NCBI RefSeq assembly: GCF_001723175.1
Contig: NC_064652.1
Location: 124,001-188,000 of the forward strand
Direction: 5' to 3'
From: Penicillium oxalicum
Lineage: Eukaryota > Ascomycota > Eurotiomycetes > Eurotiales > Aspergillaceae
Length of the DNA: 64,000 bases
In this document: positions 1-11,408 of the stretch, piece after piece
Layout of the letters: every line of letters begins with the position of its first letter
Position numbering within the stretch: position 1 is the stretch's first letter
Program-made: the position numbers and the translations under genes
Notes under the pieces: generated by a model
The model's input: the letters and a program-made list of their open reading frames with translations, nothing else
Databases searched by the model: none
Told to the model about the DNA's origin: nothing

Positions 1-552
1 TGGGCAAGGTAGGACGGGAATAGGTGAAGTTCGTCGGCAATGGAGAATTTTTGGTCGAGCATCCATATGGGTATTGACATGACTATTAAGGTTGAGTTGC
101 GGGACGTCCGGCGATATAGTTCGTTATATGGATGCCTTCAATTGGTTTATCTATCTCAAGCTGTCCACTCCCTGTTACTAGGTGATCGACCGAGCATGTG
201 TCTGCATTGGTCGCTGTGAAGTCAAAAGACAAGCTACGCCAATGTACTCCAAATGAAAATAACTCAATTGTGTGAGTCTCATCATTGTCTTTCCTATAGA
301 ATGGCTGTTCAACACATTTCTGGAGTATTTCGATACAATCGAGAACGGGGTTCACCTGAAGTGGCATCACACTATTTGTTATGCCTGATTTTCAAGGAAT
401 TAATTCCGGGGCTTGCGGGTCCCCCGCAATGCGCTCGTCGCAAGCTGGTGGTCACTTCAAATTAGATTCGAACATCCCACTCCGTCGCATCTAAGATCTT
501 GAAGGGTGTTCATTGACTGATATTCGGCCACCAGAAGGTAGAGCATAAGATT
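1..552. other. Left-edge stretch with no supported gene
   Basis: Only short open frames occur here, for example a 94-codon frame on the minus strand at 86-370 and a 70-codon frame on the plus strand at 253-465. Neither resembles a family I know and neither has clear splice partners. The last 200 bases are the immediate promoter and leader of the zinc-cluster regulator that starts at 553. The minus-strand frame could be an exon of a gene lying mostly outside the window, but I cannot show it. Confidence 0.4.
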
Positions 553-3500
553 ATGGACCTTGACTCTGCGACAAATCATCCAGCAGTCACTGAATCGAGC
601 CTCCGACGCGCTTCCTCTTCGGCGCGAGCACCGCTTGCGGGCGGCCGCCAGATTACTCGAAATCGAGCAAGCTACAGCTGCCACACTTGCCGCCGGCGCA
701 AGGTAAAATGTGACAAGGTAAGTACTTGTAGGTGTTTGAGTGAGCATTTTCCTATCACGATCTCACATGCGCCTCTTCGTGCGATCAGGTTCATCCGATA
801 TGCGGCAACTGCGCAAAAACCGGGACCGAGTGCACCTACGATGCCTCGGCGTCGCGAAAAGCCGACAGGCGGCGCGACGAGTTCGCGCGGGAGACGCATG
901 GTTTGAAAAGGAGGAGAGGGCAGTCGCACCCACTCACAGATGAAGTGGACGAGGGGCAATCGACATGCGACAACCCTACCGAGGCAATGTCGCCAGGAAA
1001 CTACAGAGATAACCCGCATGCCATTGAAGCCCGACTGGACAAACTCATGTCTATGATCGAGCGCATTGGCGGCAATCCCCGTGCGCTCGCAGAAGCGGAG
1101 AAAAAGGTATTGGCAGAGAAGGGCACCGTAAACCCAGCAGTTGCGCAACATTTGCAACAAGATAGTAGCGCTCTCAAGGGACCACCGCTGTCTTCCAGGC
1201 GGTCCAGTCCACATCGCCAAACCGCGGACTCAAGTGGCGATGAGTTCCCTATCCCATCGGGTCCTCCAACTGACCTCGTCGACCCAATTGGTAGTCTCAA
1301 TCTGGGCCATTTGAGCTTGGATGATGGTGGACGATCCCGGTAAGTGCAGGTTTGAATGAATTCTCGTGCATACCGTGCAGCTCTAAGACAATCCCTACCT
1401 AGATATGTGGGTACCACGTATTGGGCGTACATATCAAATGAGGTGGGTGACCATTGGTGAGAAATATTATTTGCCATTGGCATGGCTAATCTAAAGTTTA
1501 GATCAATGACCTCAATCAACTGCTCAGAGGCCAACCCCGGTCACACGAGACCTCTTCGGAGAATGAACACATGGAATCTAGCGACTATACTGGAAGTGCT
1601 CGAGGCAAACGGATCGAATCTGTGGAAAGTCCCCTTCGTTCCCCCGTCTCTCACGGTCATGGCGGCTCTTTCCAGCAATCCATCCTCTTCTCGTCTGGTG
1701 ACTCTCCTTCGACTACCGAGAGAAGCGTGGAACCAGAGATGCTCGACCATGTGCCAACACACCGGCAAAGTCACATTTTGTACAAAGGTTTCATGTCCGG
1801 CGTGCACGCTATCAGTCCCGTAGTTCACCCCCCAACCGTCCTCAAACAATACCGCGCCTTCTGGGAATGGTACGATTATACAAGCTACTCGGGATCACTC
1901 TGTCCTAATCCGTCGTTTATTCCACTTCTCTATGCGATCTGGTATGGAGGATCCGTGACTATCTCCATCAGAACCATCAAAGCCGAGTTCAATACGCCTT
2001 CGCGGTTCGCCTTGTCATCAAGATATAGTGAAGAGGTGACTCGATGGTTGACCAAGATCTCATTCCCTCGCAGTCCTTCACTTCATGGTCTCGCAGCATA
2101 CCTCATCGTACAGACAATCTTATCGAAAGAAGAAGAGCCATTGAAAAGCAGTCTGTTCGTCAGCCTTGCCATGCGGGTGGCTCAAACGATGGGCCTCCAC
2201 CGTGACCCGGCAAACTTTGGGATTGAGACCAGCGAAGCAGAATATCGGCGACGCCTCTGGTGGCATATCATGCACATGGACGGTGTTGTTGCCATGTCAA
2301 GTGGACTCCCACCGCTTGTTGGCGATGAAAGCTACTGGGATGTGCGGGAAACAAGCGAGGTCAAAGATACGCTGCTCGGCACACCAGTTGCTGAGGAGTA
2401 CGAGGGTAGGGTCGCTTCAAAGCAAAGGGAGCCCGACAATCCAGATGACCCATCAGTCTGCGGGGGGTCATCGATGGTCAATGTCTTCTACCTGACGGCG
2501 AGGGGAAAATACACCATGGCACGTAAGTATTTATGAATTCAACACGCTCTTCGGGATGCGAAACTCACTGCTTCGCATGTTCAGGTGCTGTGCGGCGCAT
2601 TCTTCGTATTCAACTGGGCACCAAACCCGTGACTCGGAGGGACATGGAGGAGCTACGGACCATCCTCTTGGACCTACAAAACAAGCTGAACTCAATCGTT
2701 GATCGAATTCCAGAATGCCCGGCGAACAAAACCTCGCCTCAGGTGTCGGAAAGAACCCCATCTATTTCTGACTCCCCCGAGGAGGCTGGTCGCGGATCGA
2801 CACTTCCAGGAGAGAGTCGTGGGGGGTGCGCAGAACAATACCACACCCGGGTCCTCGTCTCGTATCATCGGTGGGCCAAGATTATGCTGTCCTTGTACAT
2901 TGATAAAGTTCGATTTATATCTTTCCCATCCAGCTTCAGCGTTTGAACTTCGCTCATATGTGGATGCAGGCTTTTTGCGTTGCTTATCAGCCCTTTCTCA
3001 AAAATGCGCACAGCCGAATATGGCCGGCAGCCCGCCAAAGGTACGAGTATCATCTCGGAAACTTTTCATCAAAGTCTTGCCGTCTGACTTTCTTAGTGCG
3101 CTTCGTCATTGTCACGGCTTTATGGAAAAGTTCATTCAACTGGCAACCGATCCTGACTTTCAACCATTTCAGTGGAGTTGGCCGGGGTATGTTATGTTCT
3201 ACTTTGCTGACTAGAAGTTCATGCAATGGCTGAGCAGAATATAGCAATCATCAACCCATGCACGCCACAATGTAAGTGTGGTCGCCCGGGAGGTGCAGTA
3301 CTCTGCCTCTCTCTTGCCTTAGTGTCCCACCTCTACTTCATTCTCGCTGACCGTTTCCAGGATCATGCTTATTGATCTTTACGAGCGACCATACAGCCCC
3401 GAGGCAACGCGTTCCCGCGCATTCATTGATCGAATCTTAGCTCTTTCTGGGCCGGACGGCGGGGTGGTGGGTGGTGAAGACGGAATCACCATACAAAGAC

Positions 3501-4429
3501 CGCTGAAAGATGGCGGACGCGAAGCCTGGGACATGATCCGTCGTCTGCGCCAAAAAGCATGGCAGAAGGCAGGGTTGGACCCGCAGATCCTTTGGACAGA
3601 GCAAGACCAAGCTTATGCGAGCGTTAAAATACCCGCCAGGGAGTCACTTGGCACGAGCCAGCATCTCCCTGATTCGGGAAAGACTTCTCCCCCCGGCTCA
3701 CCTGGCTCCTTGTCTGTCGGGTCCCCACGCCCGCCTGTGATTCCTGGCCGTCAACCTGCCGAGTTCACTCGCATGTTCTACGACATGACTCGATCCCAAA
3801 TTCAACCTGGGCCGACAAAATTGGTACCCTTCAGCGTGCCTGGCTCGTCTGCGCGCACTTCGTACGAGCTCCCCGCTGCAGCCCAAACTTCTGCACCCTC
3901 CTTCACTCCACAAAAAGACCCACCCTCTACCGCCGCCATGGCGCTTGAGCCAGGCACTCTTCCGCCATCCTCTGCTGTGTCAGCTGTGCCTCAGAGAGCC
4001 TCGGGCTCCAGTTCGGTGTCCGCCGTTGCCCCTGCCCTTTCGGAGGAAGATGCGGGTCAATATTTATCGAGTTCCGCTTTTGCCTGCACCATGCCATTCA
4101 TAGATTCCAAGCCCTTGTATCCAGCTCAAATGAGTGCTCCAACTCCGCCTTCGATGGTGGATCCGAATTTGAACTTTGACTGGGATCAGTGGGACGCTGT
4201 CTTTGGGCAGCATCTCCCTGTTGCTGACGAATTGATGGAACTAGACCCAGTCTCTGGGCTGGACCTTGCCAATCCCACACTGACCTCTGGGACGAGTGTT
4301 GCTAATCCACCGTTCGGTGGAAGTTCCAACGCTGCATCTGCGGGAAATGGAAGCAACTCGGCGGCTTCGTGGATCAATCCTGGCCCAAGAAATCCACAGA
4401 TGCCGTCTGGAGACTGGGCAGGGTTCTAG
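553..4429 (+). CDS. Zn2Cys6 fungal-specific transcription factor
   Basis: A nuclear DNA-binding regulator of 1118 residues in nine exons: 553-717, 789-1339, 1403-1442, 1502-2522, 2585-2907, 2970-3040, 3097-3186, 3245-3271 and 3361-4429. The zinc cluster is complete: Cys43, 46, 53, 60, 63 and 70, with spacing C-x2-C-x6-C-x6-C-x2-C-x6-C. The first intron falls inside it, right after Cys53-Asp-Lys. A fungal-specific transcription factor middle domain follows at about residues 330-700, including the segment around MGLHRDP and RRRLWWHIMHMD. The last 330 residues are rich in Ser, Pro, Thr and Ala, as in an activation region. Eight of the nine exon joins use ordinary signals. The exon 5/6 join uses a weak GTTCGA donor at 2908 but restores both the frame and family-like sequence (DKAFCVAYQPFLKN). 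The target pathway is unknown. The call as a zinc-cluster factor is firm; orthology is not established. Confidence 0.93.
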
Positions 4430-4948
4430 GCGTGATATTGCGTGGAATGAACAGCATCATGATAATCAAGCGTGACATACTGATTCTCGATACGTAACCA
4501 ACGTGGAAATGTGTCCGTCTTGCAGCTCTATAAGAGAGGGCCAGATCAGCAGATATCATCGATCCTGTACATTTACCTTAGGATCAAACAGAAGATATTC
4601 TACTGGAACCAATTCGTCTACCATGAAATCAGAAAAATCGTTGTAGAATCAAACAACAGGCCATTGGCGAGTGTTTGTAGATAAAGTAAGGTATATTCTG
4701 TAGATGGGAAACGTGACGATTTATTGATTCGTGATGCGTGACTCTTGACGATCAGATCGACCAGTCAATTGTGGTACGAAGATGCGATGGTGGTGACAGC
4801 CAGAGCCGAGCGGACATCCAGCGAAGGGAAGGATTGGTTCCCGCGAGGATTCCAGACACAAAGCCAGTCAGCTCGCGCTTCCTCGTTGGGTTTTCTCGTT
4901 CTTCATGTCAAGTCCAATTTTGAAAAGGTCGGCCAGGGAAGGAGACGT
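4430..4948. other. Convergent 3' intergenic region
   Basis: This lies between the stop of the zinc-cluster regulator on the plus strand and the stop of the TCTP gene on the minus strand, so it should hold both 3' untranslated regions and polyadenylation signals. It is locally A/T-rich. No convincing coding frame or RNA gene is visible. Confidence 0.6.
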
Positions 4949-5767
4949 TTAGACCTTGACCTCCCTGAAGCCGTGCTTCCAGACAGTGGCGTAGGGAGTG
5001 ACACCGTCATCACGGAAGTCAATCAGGACGTGCCTAGACAAATCAGATCAGCGGTAAATTCACGCAGTAGAAAGCCCACACAGGCTACTTACATGGCATC
5101 ACCGTCCATAGAGGCGCCCATGAGGACATCGTAGTTGTCGTAGTTGGCAATGATCTTCTTCATGGCGGCGGGGGCGTTGGACTTGAACTCGGCAATGGAC
5201 TCAGCGCTGGCACCGGTCTCCTCAAGCTTCTTCATGAGCTTCTTGAGGTAGCCTAGAGTGAAAGGGCACATGTCAGACATTTGAAAGAACCCGGTTTGGG
5301 CAAGTTATCGCGAAGTCGGGGAAGACGAAGGGCAAGGATACATACTCTTGAGGTGGGACTTGAAGGCGTCCTTGGAAGGCTTGAGACCCTCCTCGGTCTT
5401 GAGCCAGACAAGACGGAACTGGTCCTCAATGTCGTGAACCATGACGGCCTCGTCATCACCACCCTCCTCACCGGCCTCCTCAGCGGAGGGGTTGGCACCA
5501 GCAAGCTCGAAGTCCTCGTTCTTCTTCTTCAGGTACTTGCGGCAGTCAGTCTCCCAGAGAATGGGGCAGTCCTTGGCGGGGGTGATCTTGAAGGTGTCCG
5601 AGAGAATCTCGTCTCCGGAAAGGATGTCCTATTACATGTATGTTATTATTTTGGTCTTTCGCATCTTTATTTTCCCCCTTTTCACCTGTAACGGCTCATG
5701 GCTACCACAGGCACGGAAGACTTCAGAGAGATGCCTCGTAATTCAAACATACCTCGTAGATAATCAT
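4949..5767 (-). CDS. TMA19: Translationally controlled tumor protein homologue (TCTP/Tma19)
   Basis: A small cytosolic protein of 180 residues, usually abundant and associated with translation and stress in fungi. It has four exons on the minus strand: 5753-5767, 5346-5628, 5093-5252 and 4949-5033, all with clean GT-AG junctions. Exon 1 encodes only MIIYE, the invariant TCTP start. It continues into [12 protein letters not shown], and the conserved C-terminal motif ([14 protein letters not shown] then VLIDFRDDG) is split by the last intron. The acidic loop near residues 50-65 ([13 protein letters not shown]) is also typical. Length fits the family (about 167-180). The five-codon first exon is a common layout in fungal TCTP genes and makes automatic start calls unreliable. 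The leader directly upstream is strongly pyrimidine-rich on the coding strand, as for highly expressed translation-related genes. Identification is secure. Confidence 0.97.
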
Positions 5768-5870
5768 GGCGGCGGTTGAGAAGTGATGAAGGTCTCAAAG
5801 GGGGTATGGATTGATGTTGGGAGAGAGGGGAAAGAAATTCGAGAAAAGGAGGGGAAATGAAGTTTTTTTT
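5768..5870 (-). promoter_or_regulatory. Pyrimidine-rich leader of the TCTP gene
   Basis: Read on the minus strand, roughly the 100 bases before the TCTP start codon are dominated by C and T runs, ending close to the ATG. CT-rich tracts at or just upstream of transcription starts are typical of highly expressed fungal genes. That this is the transcription start zone is inferred; no start site is shown. Confidence 0.5.
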
Positions 5871-7504
5871 TAGTGGCGGCTGGTTGGTGGGGGAGTTTGT
5901 GCTGTTTGTTTCTGGTCAGTCACGAGAATTGCAGTGGCAGGTCCCTTTTTGCGGCCAAATGTCTCATGATCCGCACCCCACGTTTCCTTGTTCACCTTGT
6001 TCATTAGCCTGGTTGAAGACATGGCAATTGGATGTTCGTAGAGGGACCTGGGCTTGAAGTGCCCGAGAAATTCAGCATCGCGTCAATTGGGATATATGGC
6101 CTTAGAAATGGGTCCAAAGATCCCGAATGGGATGATTTACGCATCTGATGTGTACTACTACGGTAAGGTACTGGACTGCCCGTGCGTGCAGTGCCTGTAC
6201 ATAACTCCATTCTGATCTCGCAAATTCTGGACGAGGCAGAAGACGGTTCCTACGAATCTACTATTCTTCGAAAGGTACTCGTTACAATATGAGTCGCTTT
6301 TACCGTCCTCGAGTCAGAGGCTGACTGGGCGATCACGCACATGGCGTTAGGTAGGTTTGCTACATCTCGGTTTCATAAATTGTCCGTCTCTCCGTTCTAT
6401 AGGCTGGGCGGCTCTTCCTTTCCAATTTGGCCCCATGGCATGATTGCCAAAAAAAAGATATCCGTTTCCCTGATGATCCGGGCAAGATTCATGCGTTCCG
6501 AAGGAGTCGCTGACAGTACTCCAAGTCTCCATTGTCCATGCACAGTTCCCGCCGACCATTTGCAGTACTGCGCTCTATTTTGCGACCAAAACATGTGCAA
6601 GTGGAACACTGGCAAAGCCTGTTAAGTCATGGATCCATTGACACGAGCCTAGGTAGTACTCTGGTGGCAATCTAAACAGACAAGGTTGTAAACAAGATCC
6701 AATTTCCCGTTCTCCTTCATCAGAATACCCTCATCGAGGTGACTTGCGTGGGTGCCCAGCTGGCAGGCCGTGGAACAAGTTCTGGACGCTGGGTATTTTG
6801 ACTATCTGGGCGGTAGAAATGCAGTGCCTGAATTCATCGAGAGTGAAGCTCATCTGCATCCTTGTCATAATGAATGCATCAGATTGCTTATGAGCTGGGA
6901 TTGTTCCAGCAAGTTGAGTTGTGAGATACTCGTACCCGGACCTACAGGCGTCTCTTCCTTGATTACTGCCCAAGTTTGCATGTTCAGATACGAAGGCTGT
7001 CAATTTACATATTGTTACAGAGGCTGTAATCTAACCCGAGCCATTCCCCCCGAGAAAGGGCCTAGACAGGAAAGATTACGGTTCTGATCTGGTACCGTCC
7101 AGGGCCGCATCCGTCTGGCGCCACCGGATGTTGGCGCCTGTTTGCCTCCTGATCCGCGTGGATCCTCCTCCGGATCTTTTCCTCGGACGCCCTGGCCTTC
7201 TTTTCATTCTTCATTCCCCTCGCTGAAGATATTCTTATCGCGCTCCCCTCGTCGCACCCGACGGCCTCCATCCCCCTCAGTCTCCCCTCCCGACGCGATT
7301 GCACTTCAACAAACACACGCTTCCTTGACGGCTCGATCGCAAATTCGGTGCTCGAACCATTTCTTGTCTGCTTCGTTGCTTGTCCCTTGAACCCACTCTG
7401 CTTGCGACCCACGGAGGCGGCTCCGTCATCTTCAGCTTCCTTTGGGGGTTGTTTGCTGCCAGTTGGCCCAACAGCGGCGTGAATATCTTTGTGAATTCCC
7501 GATC
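5871..7504. other. Divergent intergenic region between TCTP and sphinganine hydroxylase
   Basis: About 1.6 kb without a supported gene. Short open frames on both strands are unremarkable. The last 350 bases (about 7150-7500) are CT-rich on the plus strand and probably form the 5' leader of the sphinganine hydroxylase. I found no ATG-initiated upstream frame of note in that leader. Confidence 0.5.
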
Positions 7505-8832
7505 ATGGCTGGTAACGCCTCGGTCGTGTATGACCTCCCTCCACTGCCAACTTTCACCCTGTCGGTGCGAGAGCCGCTTCTTCCGCCAATTCCCGACAAT
7601 GTCCTGGCGCTGATGCTGCCCATCATCGCCTACTGGGGCCTGTCAATGATATACCACTTTATCGACGTCAACGGTTATTTTGAACAATATCGCTTGCATA
7701 CCCCAGCTGAAGTTCTCAAGCGAAACAAAGTCACCCGGTGGGAGGTGATCCGTGATGTGGTTCTGCAACAGATTATTCAGACAATCGCCGGATATGCAAT
7801 GTCCTACTTTGATGCGGCCGAAGTGGTGGGTCGGGAAGAACATGATGTGGCTGTGTGGGCTACACGCCTGCGACTCGTTCAAAAAGCGATCCCATCAACT
7901 TTAGCATTTGTTGGGGTGGACGCGCTCGGCTTGTCCAAATCCATGTATCAGAACGGGCACTCAATGCTCGCCGGCGTACTTGCGGGTGGCTCTTATCCGG
8001 GATTGGTGCAGTCCGTTGTTCTCGATAACGGAGCCCAGGCCATGGCTCCTGCATTTGCAAGCTGGGAGCTCTCTGTGGCGAGTTTCATCTATTGGTACTT
8101 GATTCCAGGCTTCCAGTTCGCTCTCGCCGTATCGATCTTGGATACCTGGCAATATTTCCTGCACCGTGCAATGCACCTCAATCGCTGGCTCTACGGTAAG
8201 TCTGATGAATTCTTTTCGAAAAATTATAACCAAGGTGTTGACATATTTTGGTAGTAACTTTCCACTCACGCCACCACCGTCTCTACGTACCCTACGCGTT
8301 CGGTGCTCTGTACAACCATCCTGTCGAAGGGTTTTTGTTGGATACTGCGGGTACTGGCGTCGGGTACTTGGTTTCGGGGATGACCAGCCGTCAGAGCATG
8401 CTGTTCTTTACTTTCTCCACTATCAAAACCGTCGACGACCATTGCGGTTATGCTTTCCCATGGGATCCTCTGCAGCACGTCACCTCCAACAATGCTGCTT
8501 ATCACGACATTCACCATCAAAGCTGGGGTATCAAGACCAACTTCTCCCAGCCGTTCTTCACTTTCTGGGATCGGCTCCTCAACACGCAATGGAAGGGTGA
8601 GACCAAGCTTCGATACGAGCGAGCACGTGAGAATGCGCAGAAGCAGCTGGACTCTGAAATCAACCAAGCAAAGATTGAGACGCCGATCTTGACTATCCCT
8701 CAAGAGCGTGAACCGGAAAGAGTTGTGGTCTCTACTGACGGTCCCGCAACGAGAACTCGTTTTCGACGAAAGACAGTAGATAGTCTGAAAGGCCCCAGTC
8801 ATGGTGTTCCCGGCAGTGTGCTTCACAAATAG
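7505..8832 (+). CDS. basA: Sphinganine C4-hydroxylase (Sur2/BasA family)
   Basis: An integral ER-membrane di-iron hydroxylase that converts dihydrosphingosine (or dihydroceramide) to the phyto form in sphingolipid synthesis. The 422-residue product comes from two exons, 7505-8195 and 8255-8832. The fatty-acid-hydroxylase histidine boxes are visible: His220-xxx-His224 (HRAMH), His234-xx-His237-His238 (HSRHH, just after the intron) and a third box, HDIHH, at 313-317. Hydrophobic segments lie near residues 34-52 and 175-215. The N-terminal frame can be extended upstream only without an ATG, so the start at 7505 (ATGGCTGG) is preferred. The C-terminal tail after about residue 350 is charged and longer than in yeast Sur2 (349 residues). 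Function follows from family membership; the A. nidulans homologue is BasA. Confidence 0.95.
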
Positions 8833-9349
8833 TCATTTCTTGATGTTCGAGAACTGTCTTTCCGTTTTGCTAGCCTTCTCTGCATTGCATTTGGCTCAGT
8901 AGCCTCCGGAGCTGCAGGCCACCTCCACGGGACGGCTTCGGGCCCTTTCATCCCCTTCACCCCCCCCCCCCCCCCCCCCCTTCCCCCTTCTTCTCTTCTT
9001 GATCAGCTTCATGTGTAAATGGGATTCATGATCCCGTGTATTAATACTCAGAGAGAATGTGTAGGCCAATGCGCCGTTGGGTGGATGTACCACGCTATGA
9101 TCTCAGATTATTGTTTATAATGTCTATTTCATTTTCTCCTTTTCCAATATCAACCGGTGCTTATATTTCGACGCATTGTCAAATTGCATGCGTTTTCAAA
9201 TGGTTTGTGCAGAACAATACCTAAGAAGGTGCCAGTAATTCGTTTTATGTTATATTTTTCTCTATCACTCTTTCCTGTTTCCAGTCCCAATTCCGATGAT
9301 CCATGTCAGACAATCTCCATCCCTCACGGACTTAGCCCCTAGCCCCTGG
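8833..9349. other. Convergent 3' region with a C homopolymer
   Basis: The 3' flanks of the sphinganine hydroxylase (+) and the unrecognised gene ending at 9350 (-) meet here. The only striking element is the C tract at 8960-8980. The rest is A/T-rich with no supported gene. Confidence 0.55.
8960..8980 (+). repeat. C21 homopolymer
   Basis: Twenty-one consecutive C residues begin 128 bases after the stop codon of the sphinganine hydroxylase, preceded by CCCCTTCA and followed by a further TTCCCCC. It lies in the expected 3' untranslated or downstream region. Exact length should be treated with care, because homopolymers are error-prone in sequencing. Confidence 0.9.
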
Positions 9350-10734
9350 TCAAAACGAAATTTCACTCTTACATTCATCGTCAGTCCAACAGCCAAGAGA
9401 GTTCTTCGATCCTGAGCCTCCGATTGGAGACGACACCGAACTAGACTCTGTGTATCGGCCGCCGACAGGAGCTCTCAGGGGAACAAAAGTACCTCCTGGA
9501 ATTGGTGTCGCTTGAGAATAAGGATTATTGCGCGCGAGCTGTTCATAAAAAGCAGAAGGTGACTGCTCTTCAAGAACGCCCCATGTCTGACATGGGAACA
9601 TCGTTGAGCCTTGGGAGGAGGGGAATTGTCTCTCATCCAGATGTGAGGCCAAAAACTCAGGACTTGGGGCTCGAGATCTTCGAATTCGACCATTATCGGA
9701 ATCATCCCACAAGCTGCTCGGTGAATCAGACGCGCTATCGGGACTCGACTGCACGTCTAGGAGATCCAGCCGCAGAGCCGACGCTGTCACGGGGCTCTTC
9801 GCAGAGTCAAGCGACATCACACTCTCAGATCGGTGGCGTGCGTCTGAAACTACCTTGGTCAGCTCATTTCTTGTCAGTTATCCCCGACGCGGGTGCGGGT
9901 TTGGGACGAACCACCTTTCCTTTTGGAATGGCGACGCTGATGACGCTTACGCCGGGATGGACTGCTTGGGTCAATCTGGCGGTCGCTCAGATACGCCTTG
10001 ACGCAGGCCTTGCGGGCTCGCTTCATTCCTAGGGCCAGCTGGTCTGCTGTGTGACGCACATCCTCCGCCTCATTGGGACTGAAACGATTGATGCAATGGT
10101 CGACAAAGAGGGCCAGCTTCCGCGGGCGCTGATGTCTGCGTGTCCTGGTGCGAGACTGGATCACGACTCGAAGGTTGCAGAGAACATCCTTATTCACAGC
10201 GATGCATGCCAGTACACAAGCCGCACACTGATTCGGTTGATATGGCCAGGCATCCGGAGGAGTGATTCCATTTGCGCGTGGCTCTGTCCAGAGACCCCTC
10301 AACGCCCGAAGGCGATGCAGAATAGCCGTTTCTACGGGCTCTATCAACTTCGGGTACGCGTCGAGCTGGCGGAAGTGGGACGTAACTTCGCGTTTGATGA
10401 GACGAAAGATTCCATCGACCAGCTCATGATTCAGGAAGCTGTGTTGGCCACACAGCTCACCAAAGGGCCTCATGTTGCTGGAAGACGCACTCCGCTGGTG
10501 CAAGTCCTCTGGAAGCCCTCTGATCAACTCCCGAATCTGGTCGTGGAGTGTCTTGCTCAAGGTTGGAACAAAGTCAGAACCCGAATCTGGCTCGACTGTT
10601 AGCCCGTTCCTAAGATTAATCACGTCGGTAGTTGATTGTGACCTACAGTTTGACATCGGGTGTCCACAATCGAATGCCAGGCTCGTGACTTCGACATTTC
10701 TCGACCCTGCGGTCTTTCCGAGCAGATTCAACAT
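9350..10734 (-). CDS. Unrecognised fungal protein, two exons
   Basis: I do not recognise this protein. The model joins exon 9951-10734 to exon 9350-9843 through a GTAAGC donor and a TTTCAG acceptor. The junction preserves frame and gives 425 residues. The first 260 residues look like a folded, mainly helical region with several Cys and Trp (for example LHRLRALRGLWTEP, and QCAACVLACIAVNKDVL near residues 175-195). A strongly basic stretch follows (SRTRTRRHQRPRK, then RKACVKAY). The last 160 residues are Ser/Pro-rich and probably disordered. The frame stays open for 58 codons upstream of the chosen ATG, but that part translates a tandem CT-rich repeat and looks like leader. The basic segments would suit nucleic-acid binding or nuclear import, which is speculation. 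That the locus is a gene is likely; its function is unknown. Confidence 0.65.
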
Positions 10735-11408
10735 GACTTGAGAGAGAATAATGATTTCCTGGCTTTGAGGAACTGATTGCAAAAGTAGAGTGAGATAAGA
10801 AAAATGTATGCGAGGTGTGGCGAAGGAAGGAGGAGTGAGAGAAGTGAGAGGAGTTGAGAAGTGAGAGGAGTTGAGAAGTGAGAGTTGGAGGTAAAAGAAC
10901 GAGGGCACATGAGAGAAGCAAACTCACCAGGTTAACAAAGATCTTGGGAACCCATTTTCATCTTTGTATATTATCGCAATTGTTTGCTCTTCCATGTGAG
11001 CACAATCGACAAGGGTTTGCATTGTTCTTTGCTGCCTGTTAGCAACTACCTATCTGAATTGCATTGTTTCGAATCATGGACAACCGCCTTATCAGGTAAC
11101 TTGGTGTTGTCTCGAGCCTACCACGAATGCTTAGGAGTTTGATATCTACTGAATCCAGTGGATGATAATCTTGGGGCCTTTGTTGTGCGGGAACTAAGCT
11201 TGAATAATGATGAAAGATCATTTCTAGGGTTGGTGGACATTGTTTTCATGAACTGCATCTTTGTGACCCCAGACACGTCGACATGCCCTTGAATAGGGAC
11301 GAATGGAACACCTGACAAAACGAGGCCTATTTTGCTCTGATGAATCTCTGATTGAAATTGACTTCTGGACACACAGGCAGCAAATCCTCCACCACCTTCT
11401 GTCCCCAA
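10735..11408. other. Intergenic region with a tandem repeat
   Basis: This is the promoter and leader of the minus-strand gene that starts at 10734. It contains the 17-bp tandem repeat at 10839-10886 and otherwise A/T-rich sequence with no supported gene. The 111-codon frame on the minus strand at 11118-11453 has no recognisable features. Confidence 0.45.
10839..10886 (+). repeat. 17-bp tandem repeat, 2.8 copies
   Basis: Two perfect copies of GAGAAGTGAGAGGAGTT (10839-10855 and 10856-10872) are followed by a partial third copy to 10886. On the minus strand this is a CT-rich repeat about 105-150 bases upstream of the start codon at 10734, in the expected leader or core-promoter zone. Confidence 0.9.

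Noticed and set aside
7442..7504. N-terminal extension of the sphinganine hydroxylase from 7442
   Set aside because: The extension begins at a non-ATG codon, and the ATG at 7505 gives a family-like start.
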